Source: Sphingomonas changbaiensis NBRC 104936 (GTDB lineage Bacteria; Pseudomonadota; Alphaproteobacteria; Sphingomonadales; Sphingomonadaceae). Taken from it: a stretch of DNA of 64,000 nt. Location of the stretch: assembly GCF_000974765.1 (NCBI RefSeq), contig NZ_BBWU01000003.1, positions 1-64,000 of the forward strand, in the 5' to 3' direction. Positions 7,250 to 16,768 of this stretch are shown one piece after another. The notes beneath the pieces are model-generated. The model did not search any database and was not told where the DNA came from. It saw only the letters and a program-made list of their open reading frames with translations. Every line of letters starts with the position of its first letter. Position 1 is the first letter of the stretch. The position numbers and the translations under genes are program-made.

Positions 7250-8455
7250 ATGATCGGCTCGCTGCTCCCCCGCCGCTCGATCCTGCTGGGCGCCGCCGCG
7301 TTCGCCGGCACCGCCCGGGCGCAGCGCCTTGTCGATCTTCATTTGCCGGGTGGCCCGTCCGAGCGTCCGACCAGCGCCGCCTGGCCGCAAAAAGGCGAGA
7401 TGATCGTCCAGCGCGCGCGGCCGCCGCTGCTTGAGACGCCGTTCGACGTGTTCGACGAAAGCGTGTTCACGCCGAACGATCGCTTTTTCGTGCGCTGGCA
7501 TTGGGGCGACATTCCGACATCCATCGACGCCGCGGCCTTTCGCCTCAACGTGCACGGCCATGTCGCCACGCCGTTGTCGCTGAGCCTCGACGAGCTGATG
7601 AAGCTGCCGCGGATCGAATATGCGGCGGTGAACCAATGTTCGGGCAATTCCCGCGGCTTCTTCCAGCCGCGCGTGCTCGGGGCGCAGTGGGGCCACGGCG
7701 CGATGGGGAACGCCCGCTGGACCGGCGTGCGGCTGAAGGACGTGCTGGACCGGGCCGGCGTCCAGCCCGGCACCGTGGCGGTCCGCTTCGCGGGGCTCGA
7801 CCAGCCGCTGGTGCCGGACGGCCCCGATTTCATGAAGTCGCTGGACATCGACCATGCCCGCGACGGCGAGGTGATGATCGCGTTCCTTCAGAATGGCGAG
7901 CCGCTGCCGCTCTTGAACGGCTTTCCGCTCCGCCTGGTGGTGCCGGGCTGGTTCTCGACCTACTGGATGAAGATGCTGAGCGACATAGAGGTGCTCAGCG
8001 CGCCGGACGACGATTTCTGGATGGCCAAGGCGTATCGCATCCCGGATACGCCCGGCGCGAATGTTCAGCCGGGCGCCAAGGGCTTTGCCACGGTGCCGAT
8101 CAATCGGATGATCCCGCGCTCCTGGATCACCAGCCATGCGGAAGGCGCGCGCGTGCCGGCCGGCACGCCGCTGTCCGTGCGCGGCATCGCGATGGGCGGC
8201 GATGCGGGCGTGAAGTCGGTCGCCTTGTCCGTCGATGGCGGCAGGAGCTGGACGGACGCGAAGCTCGGCCGTGACGAAGGCAAATACAGCTTCCGACGCT
8301 TCGACGCGGTTCTGCCCGCACCGGCCGCGGGCGATCTCACTCTGCTGCCGCGCTGCACCAGCACGGCCGGCGTCACGCAGTCGATGCACCCGATCTGGAA
8401 CAGCGGCGGCTATCTGCGCGGCCAGGTCGAGCCGACCCGGATCGTCGCAGCATGA
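7250..8455 (+). CDS. sorA: SorA-type molybdopterin sulfite dehydrogenase, catalytic subunit
   Basis: Periplasmic molybdoenzyme of the sulfite oxidase family that oxidises sulfite to sulfate and passes electrons to a c-type cytochrome. The N-terminus LLPRRSILLGAAAFAGTARA is a twin-arginine style signal. The Mo-coordinating Cys130 lies in VNQCSGNSRGFFQP, followed by the MoCo-dimerisation domain with PINRMIPRSWITSH and SVDGGRSWTDAKL. The 401-residue length fits SorA. The sorB-like cytochrome gene overlaps the stop by 4 bp, as in known SorAB pairs. Another sulfur-compound or sulfoxide substrate cannot be excluded. Confidence 0.82.
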   Translation: MIGSLLPRRSILLGAAAFAGTARAQRLVDLHLPGGPSERPTSAAWPQKGEMIVQRARPPLLETPFDVFDESVFTPNDRFFVRWHWGDIPTSIDAAAFRLNVHGHVATPLSLSLDELMKLPRIEYAAVNQCSGNSRGFFQPRVLGAQWGHGAMGNARWTGVRLKDVLDRAGVQPGTVAVRFAGLDQPLVPDGPDFMKSLDIDHARDGEVMIAFLQNGEPLPLLNGFPLRLVVPGWFSTYWMKMLSDIEVLSAPDDDFWMAKAYRIPDTPGANVQPGAKGFATVPINRMIPRSWITSHAEGARVPAGTPLSVRGIAMGGDAGVKSVALSVDGGRSWTDAKLGRDEGKYSFRRFDAVLPAPAAGDLTLLPRCTSTAGVTQSMHPIWNSGGYLRGQVEPTRIVAA

Positions 8456-8742
8456 AGCTGCTGCTCCTCGCTGCTCTCGCAGCCGCCGTCACGCCGGCGC
8501 TGAAGTCCGTCGAAATTTCTCTGCCGAATGACGAAACCCAGTTTACCGGCCCCGATGCCGATCTGCTCAATGCGAACTGCACCGGCTGCCACAGCCCGGC
8601 AATGGTGCTCTATCAGCCCCGAATGGACGCGGCGCATTGGGCGGAATCGGTGAAAAAGATGCGCGAAACCTACAAGGCGCCGATCGAGGATGCGGACGCG
8701 GCCAGGCTTCCGGCAGCGCTGGCGGCGGTCCAGGCAAGATGA
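8452..8742 (+). CDS. sorB: SorB-like small monohaem cytochrome c
   Basis: A 96-residue exported cytochrome with a Sec signal (MKLLLLAALAAAVTPA) and a single haem motif CTGCH (Cys43, Cys46, His47); Met51 or Met58 could be the sixth ligand. It is translationally coupled (ATGA) to the molybdoenzyme, so it should be its electron acceptor in the periplasm, feeding the respiratory chain through another cytochrome. Confidence 0.82.
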   Translation: MKLLLLAALAAAVTPALKSVEISLPNDETQFTGPDADLLNANCTGCHSPAMVLYQPRMDAAHWAESVKKMRETYKAPIEDADAARLPAALAAVQAR

Positions 8743-8782
8743 AGCTAGCTCTGCTGGTGGGGAGCCGCCTCGAAGCCGAACG

Positions 8783-9724
8783 CTAGCTGCGCCTCGCCAG
8801 CGAGACCGCGACCAGCGCGATCCGCTCGACGTCGCGATAGGCCGGCTTACTCAGTTCCTCGCCGAACACGTCTGGATCGAGTTCCCGGCAGCCGAATGTC
8901 AGGTCGCGCTCGGCGGCGAGCGTCGCGATCGCTTTGCACAGCGCATTCCGACCGTCGACGATCGCCGCGCCGGTATAGAGGATCACCCGTCCGCCCGGGG
9001 CGATCCGGTCGGCCGCCATGCGGGTCATTTCGAGCGGCACTTCGCCGCCGTGCATGCCGCCGCCGTCGCGATAGGCGCGGCTATCCGCGTCGATGATATA
9101 GGGCGGGTTGATCACCGCCAGATCGATCGGACCGGAAAGGGGCTCAAGCGTATCGGTTTCGATCGTCTCGACGGCTATGCCTGCAGCCGCGGCGTTGATC
9201 CTGGCCAGCCGCAGCGCCTTCGGATTGAGGTCCGTCAGCGTCACATGAACGCCGGGATTCGCCAGCGCTGCGACGATCCCGCCGACGCCTGCACCGGCGC
9301 CCATATCCACGACGCGCGCACCCGGCGGCAGCGGCGAGCGGGCCAGCTCTGCGACAATCAGGTCGGCAAAGCGATAGCTGTCCGGCCCGAAGAACACGGA
9401 ATCCGGCTGATCGGTGGGATAGGCGGAATGCAGGAACAGCCGCCCGTACAGCCGCGAGACCCGCAACCTGCTTTTCAACAAACCGTTGCCCGCGTCCTCG
9501 ATCATTCCCGCCTGACGCAGCAGGTCCGCGACTTTCCGATCGATCGTCCCGGGCACGAACGGCAAGCTCCAGCCGAGCATGCCGCGCAAATCATGCGCTC
9601 GCCTCATCGTCGGCCGCGCGATCACCCGGGCATGGCTCGCCGGTGTCGGCGTAACGAAGTCATAGGCGCGCTCGTCCAGCAGCCTGAGCAGGTCGAGCAG
9701 CGCGGCGTCGGCGGTTCCGGTCAT
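8783..9724 (-). CDS. Class I SAM-dependent methyltransferase
   Basis: A 313-residue protein with an N-terminal winged-helix-like region and a C-terminal Rossmann methyltransferase domain. The SAM loop is VVDMGAGAGVGG, the acidic residue after strand 2 is in TLTDLNPKA, and the catalytic tetrapeptide is NPPY, typical of enzymes that methylate planar amide or amino nitrogens (the HemK/PrmC/RlmG type). The ATG at 9724 gives MTGTADAALLDLL; it diverges from the HAD gene with a 39-bp gap. The target (protein glutamine or rRNA base) is not determined. Confidence 0.8.
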   Translation of the reverse strand: MTGTADAALLDLLRLLDERAYDFVTPTPASHARVIARPTMRRAHDLRGMLGWSLPFVPGTIDRKVADLLRQAGMIEDAGNGLLKSRLRVSRLYGRLFLHSAYPTDQPDSVFFGPDSYRFADLIVAELARSPLPPGARVVDMGAGAGVGGIVAALANPGVHVTLTDLNPKALRLARINAAAAGIAVETIETDTLEPLSGPIDLAVINPPYIIDADSRAYRDGGGMHGGEVPLEMTRMAADRIAPGGRVILYTGAAIVDGRNALCKAIATLAAERDLTFGCRELDPDVFGEELSKPAYRDVERIALVAVSLARRS

Positions 9725-9763
9725 CAGGCAGCAACCAAGCGTGCCCGCGCGTGTTCCCCAACC

Positions 9764-10465
9764 ATGCCTAAGGCCGCACTCTTCGATGTCGACGGAACGC
9801 TCGTCGACAGCAACGACCTGCATGCGGAAGCGTGGGGAGAGATTTTCCGGCGCTTCGGGGTCGACATTCCCCACGCCGTTATTCGTCAGCAGATCGGGAA
9901 AGGCGGCGACAACCTGATGCCGGCGCTGCTTCCGCCTCGGCTCATTGCCGCGCACGGCCCCGAAATCGAGGCGCAGCGCCGCTCGCTCTATCGCGATCGC
10001 TACCTGCCGCGCGTCCGGCCCTTTCCCGGCGTGCGCGCGCTGTTCGAGGCGCTTCGGCGAGATGACATTCGGATCATGCTCGCCTCGTCGGCCGCGGAGC
10101 AGCAGGTGAGGCAGCATTGCGCGATGCTCGACATCGCCGACCTGATCGAGGGAACTGTCTCCGGCGATGATGTGGCGCACTCCAAGCCGTGTCCGGACCT
10201 GTTCGCGGCGGCTCTCAACAGGCTGGGCGGCATCGATCCCCAAGACGTCGTCGTTATAGGAGATTCGCCGTACGACATGGAAGCGGCGAGCAAGCTCGGC
10301 ATTCCGGCAATGGGATTGCTGTGCGGCGGCTTCGATGCCGGCCTGCTGCGCTGGAGCGGGGCTGCCGCCCTGTTTGAGGGTCCTTGGACATTACCCGCGC
10401 GGATCGACGACTGGTTACCGGCCGAGGTGGCAAAGCCCTGCCCCGCGCCGGCGCCGATCTCGTAA
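9764..10465 (+). CDS. HAD-superfamily phosphatase (beta-phosphoglucomutase/phosphoglycolate type)
   Basis: Cytoplasmic phosphohydrolase of 233 residues. Motif I is DVDGTLVDS, motif II the Ser in LASSA, motif III the Lys in HSKPCPD, and motif IV IGDSPYDMEAA. An alpha-helical cap lies between motifs I and II, as in phosphoglycolate phosphatase and beta-phosphoglucomutase relatives. Start at ATG 9764 gives MPKAALFDVDGT directly. Substrate cannot be assigned from sequence. Confidence 0.87.
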   Translation: MPKAALFDVDGTLVDSNDLHAEAWGEIFRRFGVDIPHAVIRQQIGKGGDNLMPALLPPRLIAAHGPEIEAQRRSLYRDRYLPRVRPFPGVRALFEALRRDDIRIMLASSAAEQQVRQHCAMLDIADLIEGTVSGDDVAHSKPCPDLFAAALNRLGGIDPQDVVVIGDSPYDMEAASKLGIPAMGLLCGGFDAGLLRWSGAAALFEGPWTLPARIDDWLPAEVAKPCPAPAPIS

Positions 10466-10538
10466 GCGTCGTCCCCCCGAGTGCCGTTGACCGTTTTGCC
10501 GCGGGCTGGCTAAGGCCGGCTGGCGAGGAGACGCGCTC

Positions 10539-11246
10539 ATGAAGAAAATCTATCCCGACGCCGCTTCGGCGCTCGACGGCCTGCTGTTCGACGGCATGAC
10601 GATCTGCTCCGGCGGCTTCGGCCTGTGCGGGCTGCCGGAACGGCTGATCGACGCGATCCAGGCCTCGGGCGTCAAGAACCTGACCTGCGTCTCCAACAAC
10701 GCCGGCATCGATAACGAAGGGCTCGGAAAGCTGCTGCGCACCCGACAGGTCCGGAAGATGATCTCCTCCTATGTCGGCGAGAACAAGGAGTTCGAACGCC
10801 AGTATCTGGCCGGCGAACTGGAGGTCGAGTTCTGCCCCCAGGGCACGCTTGCCGAACGCTGCCGCGCGGGCGGGGCGGGCATTCCCGGTTTCTATACCAA
10901 AACGGGCGTCGGCACGCTGGTCGCCGAGGGCAAGGAGCACAAGGACTTCGACGGGGAAACCTACATTCTCGAACGTGGCATCCGCGCCGACCTGTCGATC
11001 ATCAAGGGCTGGAAGGCGGACGAGATGGGCAATCTCGTTTTCCGCAAGACCGCGCGCAACTTCAACCAGCCGATGGCGACGTCGGGCAAGGTCTGCGTCG
11101 CCGAGGTCGAGGAGATCGTGCCGGTCGGCAGCCTCGACCCCGACTGCATCCACGTCCCCAGCATCTTCATCAAGCGCCTGATCCTGGGCGCCCCCTACGA
11201 CAAGAAAATCGAATTCCGTACCACTCGCCAGAGGGAAGCCGCCTGA
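10539..11246 (+). CDS. 3-oxoacid CoA-transferase subunit A
   Basis: Alpha subunit of a succinyl-CoA:3-ketoacid (acetoacetate) CoA-transferase, used in ketone body and PHB breakdown. The 235-residue protein starts [19 protein letters not shown] with the family glycine-rich segment [12 protein letters not shown] and the later GAGIPGFYT segment. A GAGGAG ribosome-binding site precedes the ATG. The stop overlaps the subunit B ATG by one base. Confidence 0.93.
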   Translation: MKKIYPDAASALDGLLFDGMTICSGGFGLCGLPERLIDAIQASGVKNLTCVSNNAGIDNEGLGKLLRTRQVRKMISSYVGENKEFERQYLAGELEVEFCPQGTLAERCRAGGAGIPGFYTKTGVGTLVAEGKEHKDFDGETYILERGIRADLSIIKGWKADEMGNLVFRKTARNFNQPMATSGKVCVAEVEEIVPVGSLDPDCIHVPSIFIKRLILGAPYDKKIEFRTTRQREAA

Positions 11247-11881
11247 TGCCCTGGGATCGCAACGAAATGGCCGCGCGGGCGGCACGGGAACTCAAGGACG
11301 GTTTCTATGTGAACCTGGGCATCGGCATTCCGACGCTCGTCGCCAACAACATCCCGGACGGGATGACCGTCACGCTGCAGAGCGAGAACGGGATGCTCGG
11401 CATCGGCCCTTTCCCATACGACGATGAAGTCGATCCGGACCTGATCAATGCGGGCAAGCAGACCGTCAGCGAGCTGCCGCAGACCGTCTATTTCGGCTCG
11501 GACCAGAGTTTCGCGATGATCCGGGGTGGCCATATCGACCTGGCCGTGCTCGGCGCGATGGAAATCTCCGAAGGCGGCGACATCGCCAACTGGATGATCC
11601 CGGGCAAGATGATCAAGGGCATGGGCGGCGCGATGGACCTCGTCGCCGGCGTCAAGCGCATCATCGTCGTGATGGAGCATACGTCAAAGAACGGCGATCC
11701 GAAGTTCATCCCCGAATGCACGCTGCCGCTGACCGGCAAGAACGTCGTCGACATGATCGTGACCGACCTGGCCGTGTTTCAGCGCCCCGACCATCAGAGC
11801 CCGTTCAAGCTGGTCGAGCTGGCGCCGGGCGTCACGGCCGAGGAGGTGAAGGCGAAGACGACGGCGCATTACATCGCATGA
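11246..11881 (+). CDS. 3-oxoacid CoA-transferase subunit B
   Basis: Beta subunit of the CoA-transferase, 211 residues. The catalytic glutamate that forms the glutamyl-CoA intermediate is Glu47 in [23 protein letters not shown] segment and the C-terminal [12 protein letters not shown] are typical of the family. Its overlap with subunit A indicates stoichiometric, coupled translation. Confidence 0.94.
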   Translation: MPWDRNEMAARAARELKDGFYVNLGIGIPTLVANNIPDGMTVTLQSENGMLGIGPFPYDDEVDPDLINAGKQTVSELPQTVYFGSDQSFAMIRGGHIDLAVLGAMEISEGGDIANWMIPGKMIKGMGGAMDLVAGVKRIIVVMEHTSKNGDPKFIPECTLPLTGKNVVDMIVTDLAVFQRPDHQSPFKLVELAPGVTAEEVKAKTTAHYIA

Positions 11882-11962
11882 TGTGTTAGCTTCGTCTCGC
11901 GCAAGGTGAGACGCGGCGGCGCTTTTGCTCAGCCACGCTCGCTCCACCTTGGGAGGGACGAG

Positions 11963-12697
11963 ATGGCGACACGGGCGATTGCGCCGCGCCTGGCGGCCGA
12001 GCGGCGTTTCTATTTCTGGATGGCGGCAGCGATCCTGGCGACGATCTTCGCCGGCTTCGCGCCAAGCTTCTACCTGCGCGGCGTGGTGCCCGCCTATCGC
12101 CCCTATCTGCCGCTCACCTGGCTGGTCGCGCTGCATGGGCTGATCTTCAGCTCCTGGGCGTTGCTGTTCATGACCCAGGTCGGGCTGGTCTCCGCCGGTC
12201 GGCCGGATATCCACCGCCGGCTGGGCCTAATCGGCTTCGGCATGGTTGCCGCGATGGCAATCGTCGGCACGTTCGCCGCGCTGTACGGCGTCGCGCGCAA
12301 ATCGGGTCCGCCGGACCTGTCGCCGCTCACTTGGCTCGCGGTGCCGCTGCTGGACGTGCCTGTGTTTGTGGCCCTGATCGGTCTGGGCCTGGTCAATCGC
12401 CGCAAGCCGCAGGTGCACAAGCGGTTCATGCTCGTCTCGATGATCGGCCTGTTGCCGCCGTCGCTCGGCCGTCTCCCCTGGCCAGAAACCGTGCCGTTCC
12501 CGCTGATCATCATCGGCGGCCAATTGCTGTTCCTGATCCCGCTCGCCGTCTGGGACCTCAACAGCCGCGGTCGCGTGCATTGGGTGACGATGACCGGGGC
12601 GGCTGTGCTGGTCGGTTCCTGGCTCTTCCGCCTGGCAATCTGGCAGACGCCGTGGTGGCTCGCCTTTGCCGGCTGGATTTCGGCGCCGTTCGTCTGA
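11963..12697 (+). CDS. Hypothetical multi-pass inner membrane protein
   Basis: A 244-residue protein with about seven hydrophobic segments, beginning MATRAIAPRLAAERRFYFWM; polar loops carry GRPDIHRRLG and KPQVHKRFMLVS, each with a His-Arg/Lys pair between membrane spans. The spacing is like uncharacterised haem-copper or DUF2306-type membrane proteins, but I cannot name it. GGGAGGG at 11951-11957 is well placed for the ATG. It follows the CoA-transferase genes by about 80 bp. Confidence 0.7.
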   Translation: MATRAIAPRLAAERRFYFWMAAAILATIFAGFAPSFYLRGVVPAYRPYLPLTWLVALHGLIFSSWALLFMTQVGLVSAGRPDIHRRLGLIGFGMVAAMAIVGTFAALYGVARKSGPPDLSPLTWLAVPLLDVPVFVALIGLGLVNRRKPQVHKRFMLVSMIGLLPPSLGRLPWPETVPFPLIIIGGQLLFLIPLAVWDLNSRGRVHWVTMTGAAVLVGSWLFRLAIWQTPWWLAFAGWISAPFV

Positions 12698-12820
12698 GTT
12701 CCCGACTCGACCGCTGTTTCCTGTCGCTTCGTCGTGAAATTGCGGCATAAAAGCTTGTCGTTAAGGTGAATCTCTGATTCCTGTGCCATATAGGGGCAAA
12801 GGGCAGAGGGTCGCGCGACG

Positions 12821-14119
12821 GTGGTGAAGAAAATCAGGACCGGCATCAGGCAACGTCCGCGGGCAGCTGCGATCGGCGGGGGTCTTGCCGGGCTTGTGTC
12901 CGTGCTCGCGCTTGGGCCCAGCCTCGTCGCGGCGCGGGCGCCCGCGCAGGTTCCCCAGCCCGCAGTCTATGCCGGCGCCCGGTCGGGTGTCGTCTCCTCC
13001 AGCCTCCACGCGCCGAAAAAGATCGATTACGAGCGGCTGGACCAGCGGATGCGCATCGCCGCGTCAAAGCCGGACGTGGTCGGCATGGCGGTCGCCGTGA
13101 TCGAAAATGGCGAGATCACCTTCGTCCAGGGCTATGGCACGACGACGGCGGGCGGTTCCGATCCGGTGACGCCGAACACCGTGTTCCGCTGGGCCTCTCT
13201 GTCGAAGGGCGTCGCCGCAACGATGGTCGGCGTGCTCGCCAACGAAGGCAAATTGTCGCTCGACGAGCCGGTCGCGAAGTTCAACACGTCGCTGCGCCTG
13301 CCGGCCGGCGGCGAGCAACTCGCGACGGTCGCGGACATCCTGTCGCATCGCGTCGGCCTGCCGCATAACTCCAACGACAACAAGCTGGAGGCGGGCGCCG
13401 ATCCCAAGGCGCTGCGCGCCTCGCTGGCCGAGGTGAACGCGATCTGCGCGCCCGATACCTGCCACAGCTACCAGAACGTCGCCTTCGATACGACAAGCGA
13501 GATCGTTCAGCGCGTGACGGGCGTTCCCTATACCGAAGAAGTGCGCCGTCGCCTCTTTGCGCCGCTCGGCATGCAGAATGCCAGTCTCACGCGCGCCGGG
13601 CTGATGTCCGCCCGCAGCTGGGCGCGTCCGCATATCGGCCGCCGCACGGTCGAGGTGAACGATAATTACTACCGCATCCCGGCCGCCGGTGGCGTCAACT
13701 CGTCGATCATGGATATGGCCCTGTGGATGCGGGCGCAGATGGGCCTTGCGCCGCAGGTGGTGCCTGAGCGTGTGCTCGACACCATTCACGAGGCGCGGGT
13801 GAACACCGAACGCCGGAACACGATGTTCGCGCGGGTGATGGGGCCGTCGAGATACGCGCTCGGCTGGCGCGATTACACTTATGCCGGTCACGCGCTGATC
13901 GGGCACCAGGGCGCGGTGATGGGCTATCGCTCGACGATCCTGTTCGATCCGCAGACCAAATCCGGCGTCGCCGTGCTCTGGAACTCGCAGAGCACGCGGC
14001 CATCTGGCGTCCAGCTCGAAGTGCTCGAAATGCTCTACGACCAGCCGCGCAACGACTGGCTGAAGATCGACAGCCCCGGCGGCGGGCCGATCCAGGCCGA
14101 GGACATTGCGGCGCAATAA
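12821..14119 (+). CDS. Exported serine hydrolase, beta-lactamase/class C family
   Basis: A 432-residue penicillin-binding-protein-like serine hydrolase. After an N-terminal hydrophobic export segment (about 18-40), the SxxK motif is S126-L-S-K129 in WASLSKG, the tyrosine motif is SYQN, and a GHQG box near residue 365 takes the place of KTG. Such proteins include esterases, peptidases and beta-lactamases; I infer no antibiotic activity. The start is a GTG. An AT-rich leader at 12720-12800 is the likely promoter region, but no clean -35/-10 pair is visible. Confidence 0.82.
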   Translation: MVKKIRTGIRQRPRAAAIGGGLAGLVSVLALGPSLVAARAPAQVPQPAVYAGARSGVVSSSLHAPKKIDYERLDQRMRIAASKPDVVGMAVAVIENGEITFVQGYGTTTAGGSDPVTPNTVFRWASLSKGVAATMVGVLANEGKLSLDEPVAKFNTSLRLPAGGEQLATVADILSHRVGLPHNSNDNKLEAGADPKALRASLAEVNAICAPDTCHSYQNVAFDTTSEIVQRVTGVPYTEEVRRRLFAPLGMQNASLTRAGLMSARSWARPHIGRRTVEVNDNYYRIPAAGGVNSSIMDMALWMRAQMGLAPQVVPERVLDTIHEARVNTERRNTMFARVMGPSRYALGWRDYTYAGHALIGHQGAVMGYRSTILFDPQTKSGVAVLWNSQSTRPSGVQLEVLEMLYDQPRNDWLKIDSPGGGPIQAEDIAAQ

Positions 14120-14169
14120 TCGGGCAGCTCTGCCTCGACTTCACGTAATCATCTGTTAGGCGATAGCGC

Positions 14170-15603
14170 ATGGCAAGCCGCCCGCGCACTCTGTACGAAA
14201 AAATCTGGGACGCACATGTCGTCGAACGGCGCGCCGACGGCACCTGCCTGATCTATATCGACCGTCATCTGGTCCACGAAGTGACGAGCCCGCAGGCCTT
14301 CGAAAGCCTGCGTCTCGGCGGGCGCAAGGTTCGGCGCCCCGACCTGACGCTCGCGGTTCCGGATCATAACCTGCCGACCACGGCACGGCTCGACGCGGAA
14401 GGAAACCGCATCCCGATTGCCGATCCCGAAAGCGCCGCGCAGCTGGCGGCACTGGAAGCGAACGCACCGGCATTCGGCATCCGCTATATTGGGCCGACCG
14501 ATGCAGAACAGGGAATCGTGCATGTCGTCGGGCCGGAACAAGGCTTCACGCTGCCCGGCTGCACGCTTGTCTGCGGCGACAGCCACACCGCGGCGCACGG
14601 AGCCCTCGGCGCGCTCGCGTTCGGCATCGGCACCAGCGAGGTCGAGCATGTGCTCGCCACACAGACCCTGCTGCTGAAACAGTCGAAATCGATGAACATC
14701 CGGATCGAGGGCGCGCTCGGCTTCGGCGTCACGCCCAAGGATCTGATCCTGCACATCATCGGCCGGATCGGCGCGGCGGGCGGCACCGGCTATGTGATTG
14801 AATATTCCGGCTCCACGATTCGCGACATGTCGGTCGAAGGGCGGCTGACCGTTTCCAACATGTCGATCGAAGCCGGCGCCCGCGCCGGCCTGATCGCGCC
14901 CGACGACAAGACTTTCGCGTATCTGCAGGGGCGGCCGATGGCGCCGAAAGGGGAGGCGTGGGAGCAGGCAGTCGCCTGGTGGCGGACGCTGCCCAGTGAC
15001 CCCGGCGCCCCGTTCGACTGCGTGGTCGACATCGACGCCGCCGCCGTCGCGCCGACCGTCACCTGGGGCACAAGTCCCGAAGACGTGGCGCCGGTGTGGG
15101 GGGCCGTGCCGGACCCGCAGAGCTTCGCCGAACCGGCCAAGCGGGAGGCCGCGCAGAAATCGCTCGCCTATATGGGGCTCGAGCCCGGCCAGCGCATGCA
15201 GGATTTGGCCGTCGAGAACATCTTCATCGGCAGCTGCACCAACAGCCGGATCGAGGATCTGCGCGCCGCCGCCGCCGTGCTGAACGGGCGCCGCCGCGCG
15301 GATGGCATCAAGCAGGCGCTGGTCGTGCCGGGCTCCGGGCTGGTCAAGCGCCAGGCCGAAGCCGAGGGTCTTGACCGAATCTTCATCGAAGCTGGGTTTG
15401 AATGGCGCGAGCCTGGTTGCTCCGCCTGCCTGGGCATGAACCCGGACAAGGTGCCGCCGGGCGAGCGCTGCGCCTCGACGTCCAATCGAAATTTCGTCGG
15501 ACGCCAGGGGCCGGGCGCGCGGACGCACCTGGTGTCGCCGGCGATGGCGGCGGCGGCGGCGGTGACTGGGCGTCTGACGGACGTGCGCGAGTTGATGGGT
15601 TGA
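14170..15603 (+). CDS. leuC: 3-isopropylmalate dehydratase large subunit
   Basis: Leucine biosynthesis: with LeuD it isomerises 2-isopropylmalate to 3-isopropylmalate. The 477-residue aconitase-superfamily protein has the substrate motif [12 protein letters not shown] and the [4Fe-4S] cysteines in [12 protein letters not shown] and GCSACLGMN. Start ATG 14170 gives [18 protein letters not shown], the conserved LeuC N-terminus. It is followed by a micro-ORF and leuD. Confidence 0.97.
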   Translation: MASRPRTLYEKIWDAHVVERRADGTCLIYIDRHLVHEVTSPQAFESLRLGGRKVRRPDLTLAVPDHNLPTTARLDAEGNRIPIADPESAAQLAALEANAPAFGIRYIGPTDAEQGIVHVVGPEQGFTLPGCTLVCGDSHTAAHGALGALAFGIGTSEVEHVLATQTLLLKQSKSMNIRIEGALGFGVTPKDLILHIIGRIGAAGGTGYVIEYSGSTIRDMSVEGRLTVSNMSIEAGARAGLIAPDDKTFAYLQGRPMAPKGEAWEQAVAWWRTLPSDPGAPFDCVVDIDAAAVAPTVTWGTSPEDVAPVWGAVPDPQSFAEPAKREAAQKSLAYMGLEPGQRMQDLAVENIFIGSCTNSRIEDLRAAAAVLNGRRRADGIKQALVVPGSGLVKRQAEAEGLDRIFIEAGFEWREPGCSACLGMNPDKVPPGERCASTSNRNFVGRQGPGARTHLVSPAMAAAAAVTGRLTDVRELMG

Positions 15604-15628
15604 GTGGTTCGAGTCGGGGAGCGGGATA

Positions 15629-15733
15629 ATGAAACGGGCAATTTTCCTTCTGGTCGCAGGCACCTTGCTGAGCGGGATCGCGTCATTCGCAGTGAGCGCC
15701 AAGCCCGAACCGGTCGCGATGCGGGCGCCGTGA
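15629..15733 (+). CDS. 34-residue hydrophobic micro-ORF between leuC and leuD
   Basis: A short frame encoding a Lys-Arg start followed by a hydrophobic stretch ([14 protein letters not shown]) and an Ala-Lys-Pro tail, resembling a bare signal peptide or single membrane helix. It has a weak G-rich ribosome-binding site (GGGAGCGGG). Its TGA overlaps the leuD GTG start as GTGA, so translation of leuD may be coupled to it. I do not recognise a family. It could be a regulatory leader for leuD or a small membrane protein. Confidence 0.5.
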   Translation: MKRAIFLLVAGTLLSGIASFAVSAKPEPVAMRAP

Positions 15734-16311
15734 CGCCGGTCAACACCATCGAAGGCAAGGCGATCCCGTTCGGGCGCGCCAACGTCGACACCGACGTGAT
15801 CATCCCCGCCAAGTGGCTGAAGACGATCAGCCGGCAGGGGCTAGGACGCGGCGCGTTCGAGACGGTGCGAGCCGAACCGGGCAACGTCTTCGACGATCCA
15901 GACTATGCCGGCGCGCCCATCCTGATCGCAGGCGAGAATTTCGGCTGCGGATCGAGCCGCGAGCATGCGGCCTGGGCGCTCGCCAATCTCGGCATCCGCG
16001 CGGTGATCGCGCCGAGCTATTCGGACATCTTCTCGGGCAACGCTTTCAAGAACGGCATTCTGGCCGTCGAACTGCCGCGCGCAGCGATCGACCGGTTGAT
16101 GGACGTGGCGAAGACAGATCCTATCTCGATCGACCTGGAACACCAGACCGTCACGACGCGCTTCCAGGACCGCTTCACGTTCGAGATCGATCCGTTCCGC
16201 AAGCACTGCCTGCTGGAAGGCCTCGACGAGGTCGGCCTGACGCTGGCGATGGAGCCCCGGATCGCCGCGTTCGAGAAGCAGCAGGCGAGTTGGCTCAGCC
16301 CTGCGGCCTGA
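15730..16311 (+). CDS. leuD: 3-isopropylmalate dehydratase small subunit
   Basis: Swivelling subunit of isopropylmalate isomerase, 193 residues. Landmarks are [17 protein letters not shown], the conserved [13 protein letters not shown], and [14 protein letters not shown]. The start is GTG 15730, giving [17 protein letters not shown]; no in-frame ATG lies near. The 3' end overlaps the convergent membrane-protein gene by 17 bp. Confidence 0.95.
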   Translation: MTPVNTIEGKAIPFGRANVDTDVIIPAKWLKTISRQGLGRGAFETVRAEPGNVFDDPDYAGAPILIAGENFGCGSSREHAAWALANLGIRAVIAPSYSDIFSGNAFKNGILAVELPRAAIDRLMDVAKTDPISIDLEHQTVTTRFQDRFTFEIDPFRKHCLLEGLDEVGLTLAMEPRIAAFEKQQASWLSPAA

Positions 16312-16675
16312 GCGCCTTGTACCCGAAGACGCAGAGCAGGATCAGCATCGCTTCGACGATCATCGGCAGCGCCGCGCCTGCGAAATAACCGTTGACCGCT
16401 AGGTTCACCGCCCGGCCGGTGATCGCCACGGCATAGAGCGCCGCCGGGACCAGCAGCGCTGCGCCACGTCCTTTCGCCGCCGCGTAGAACGCCCAAGCTG
16501 CGCCGATCAGGAAAAAGCTCGACATGTCGGCGCGCAGCGTTGCCTGACCCGCGGCGCCGAGCGGCTCAACGAAGAAGGCAGCCGCCGCCTCCGGCGTCTT
16601 GATGAAGAACCATATCCCCAGCGCCAGCCCGAACAGGCCCACCAGCACCGCCGCCACTCTTGCCAATCCCGTCAT
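16295..16675 (-). CDS. Small hypothetical integral membrane protein
   Basis: A 126-residue protein with four hydrophobic helices (about 5-25, 50-67, 73-90 and 100-120), starting [20 protein letters not shown]. The pattern of short loops and an N-terminal helix with [13 protein letters not shown] resembles DUF4345-type four-helix proteins, but the assignment is tentative. Convergent overlap with leuD. Confidence 0.65.
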   Translation of the reverse strand: MTGLARVAAVLVGLFGLALGIWFFIKTPEAAAAFFVEPLGAAGQATLRADMSSFFLIGAAWAFYAAAKGRGAALLVPAALYAVAITGRAVNLAVNGYFAGAALPMIVEAMLILLCVFGYKALRPQG

Positions 16676-16768
16676 GATCCAGCCCTCCCGCGCGCGACCG
16701 TAACGGTCTGGACAACGCGCGTCACCCCGGCGAAAGCTGGCGCCAATCGGTCGAGGAGAGGAAACGGC

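Noticed and set aside
10254-11285. Minus-strand frame over the CoA-transferase subunit A
   Set aside because: No motif, shadows a confident gene pair on the other strand.
12821-14119. Resistance beta-lactamase
   Set aside because: It has the SxxK/YxN fold but lacks KTG and gene context for resistance; a general serine hydrolase is safer.
14149-15702. Long minus-strand frame of about 517 codons opposite leuC
   Set aside because: It lies over leuC, whose active-site residues are clear. GC-rich third positions keep the antisense frame open.
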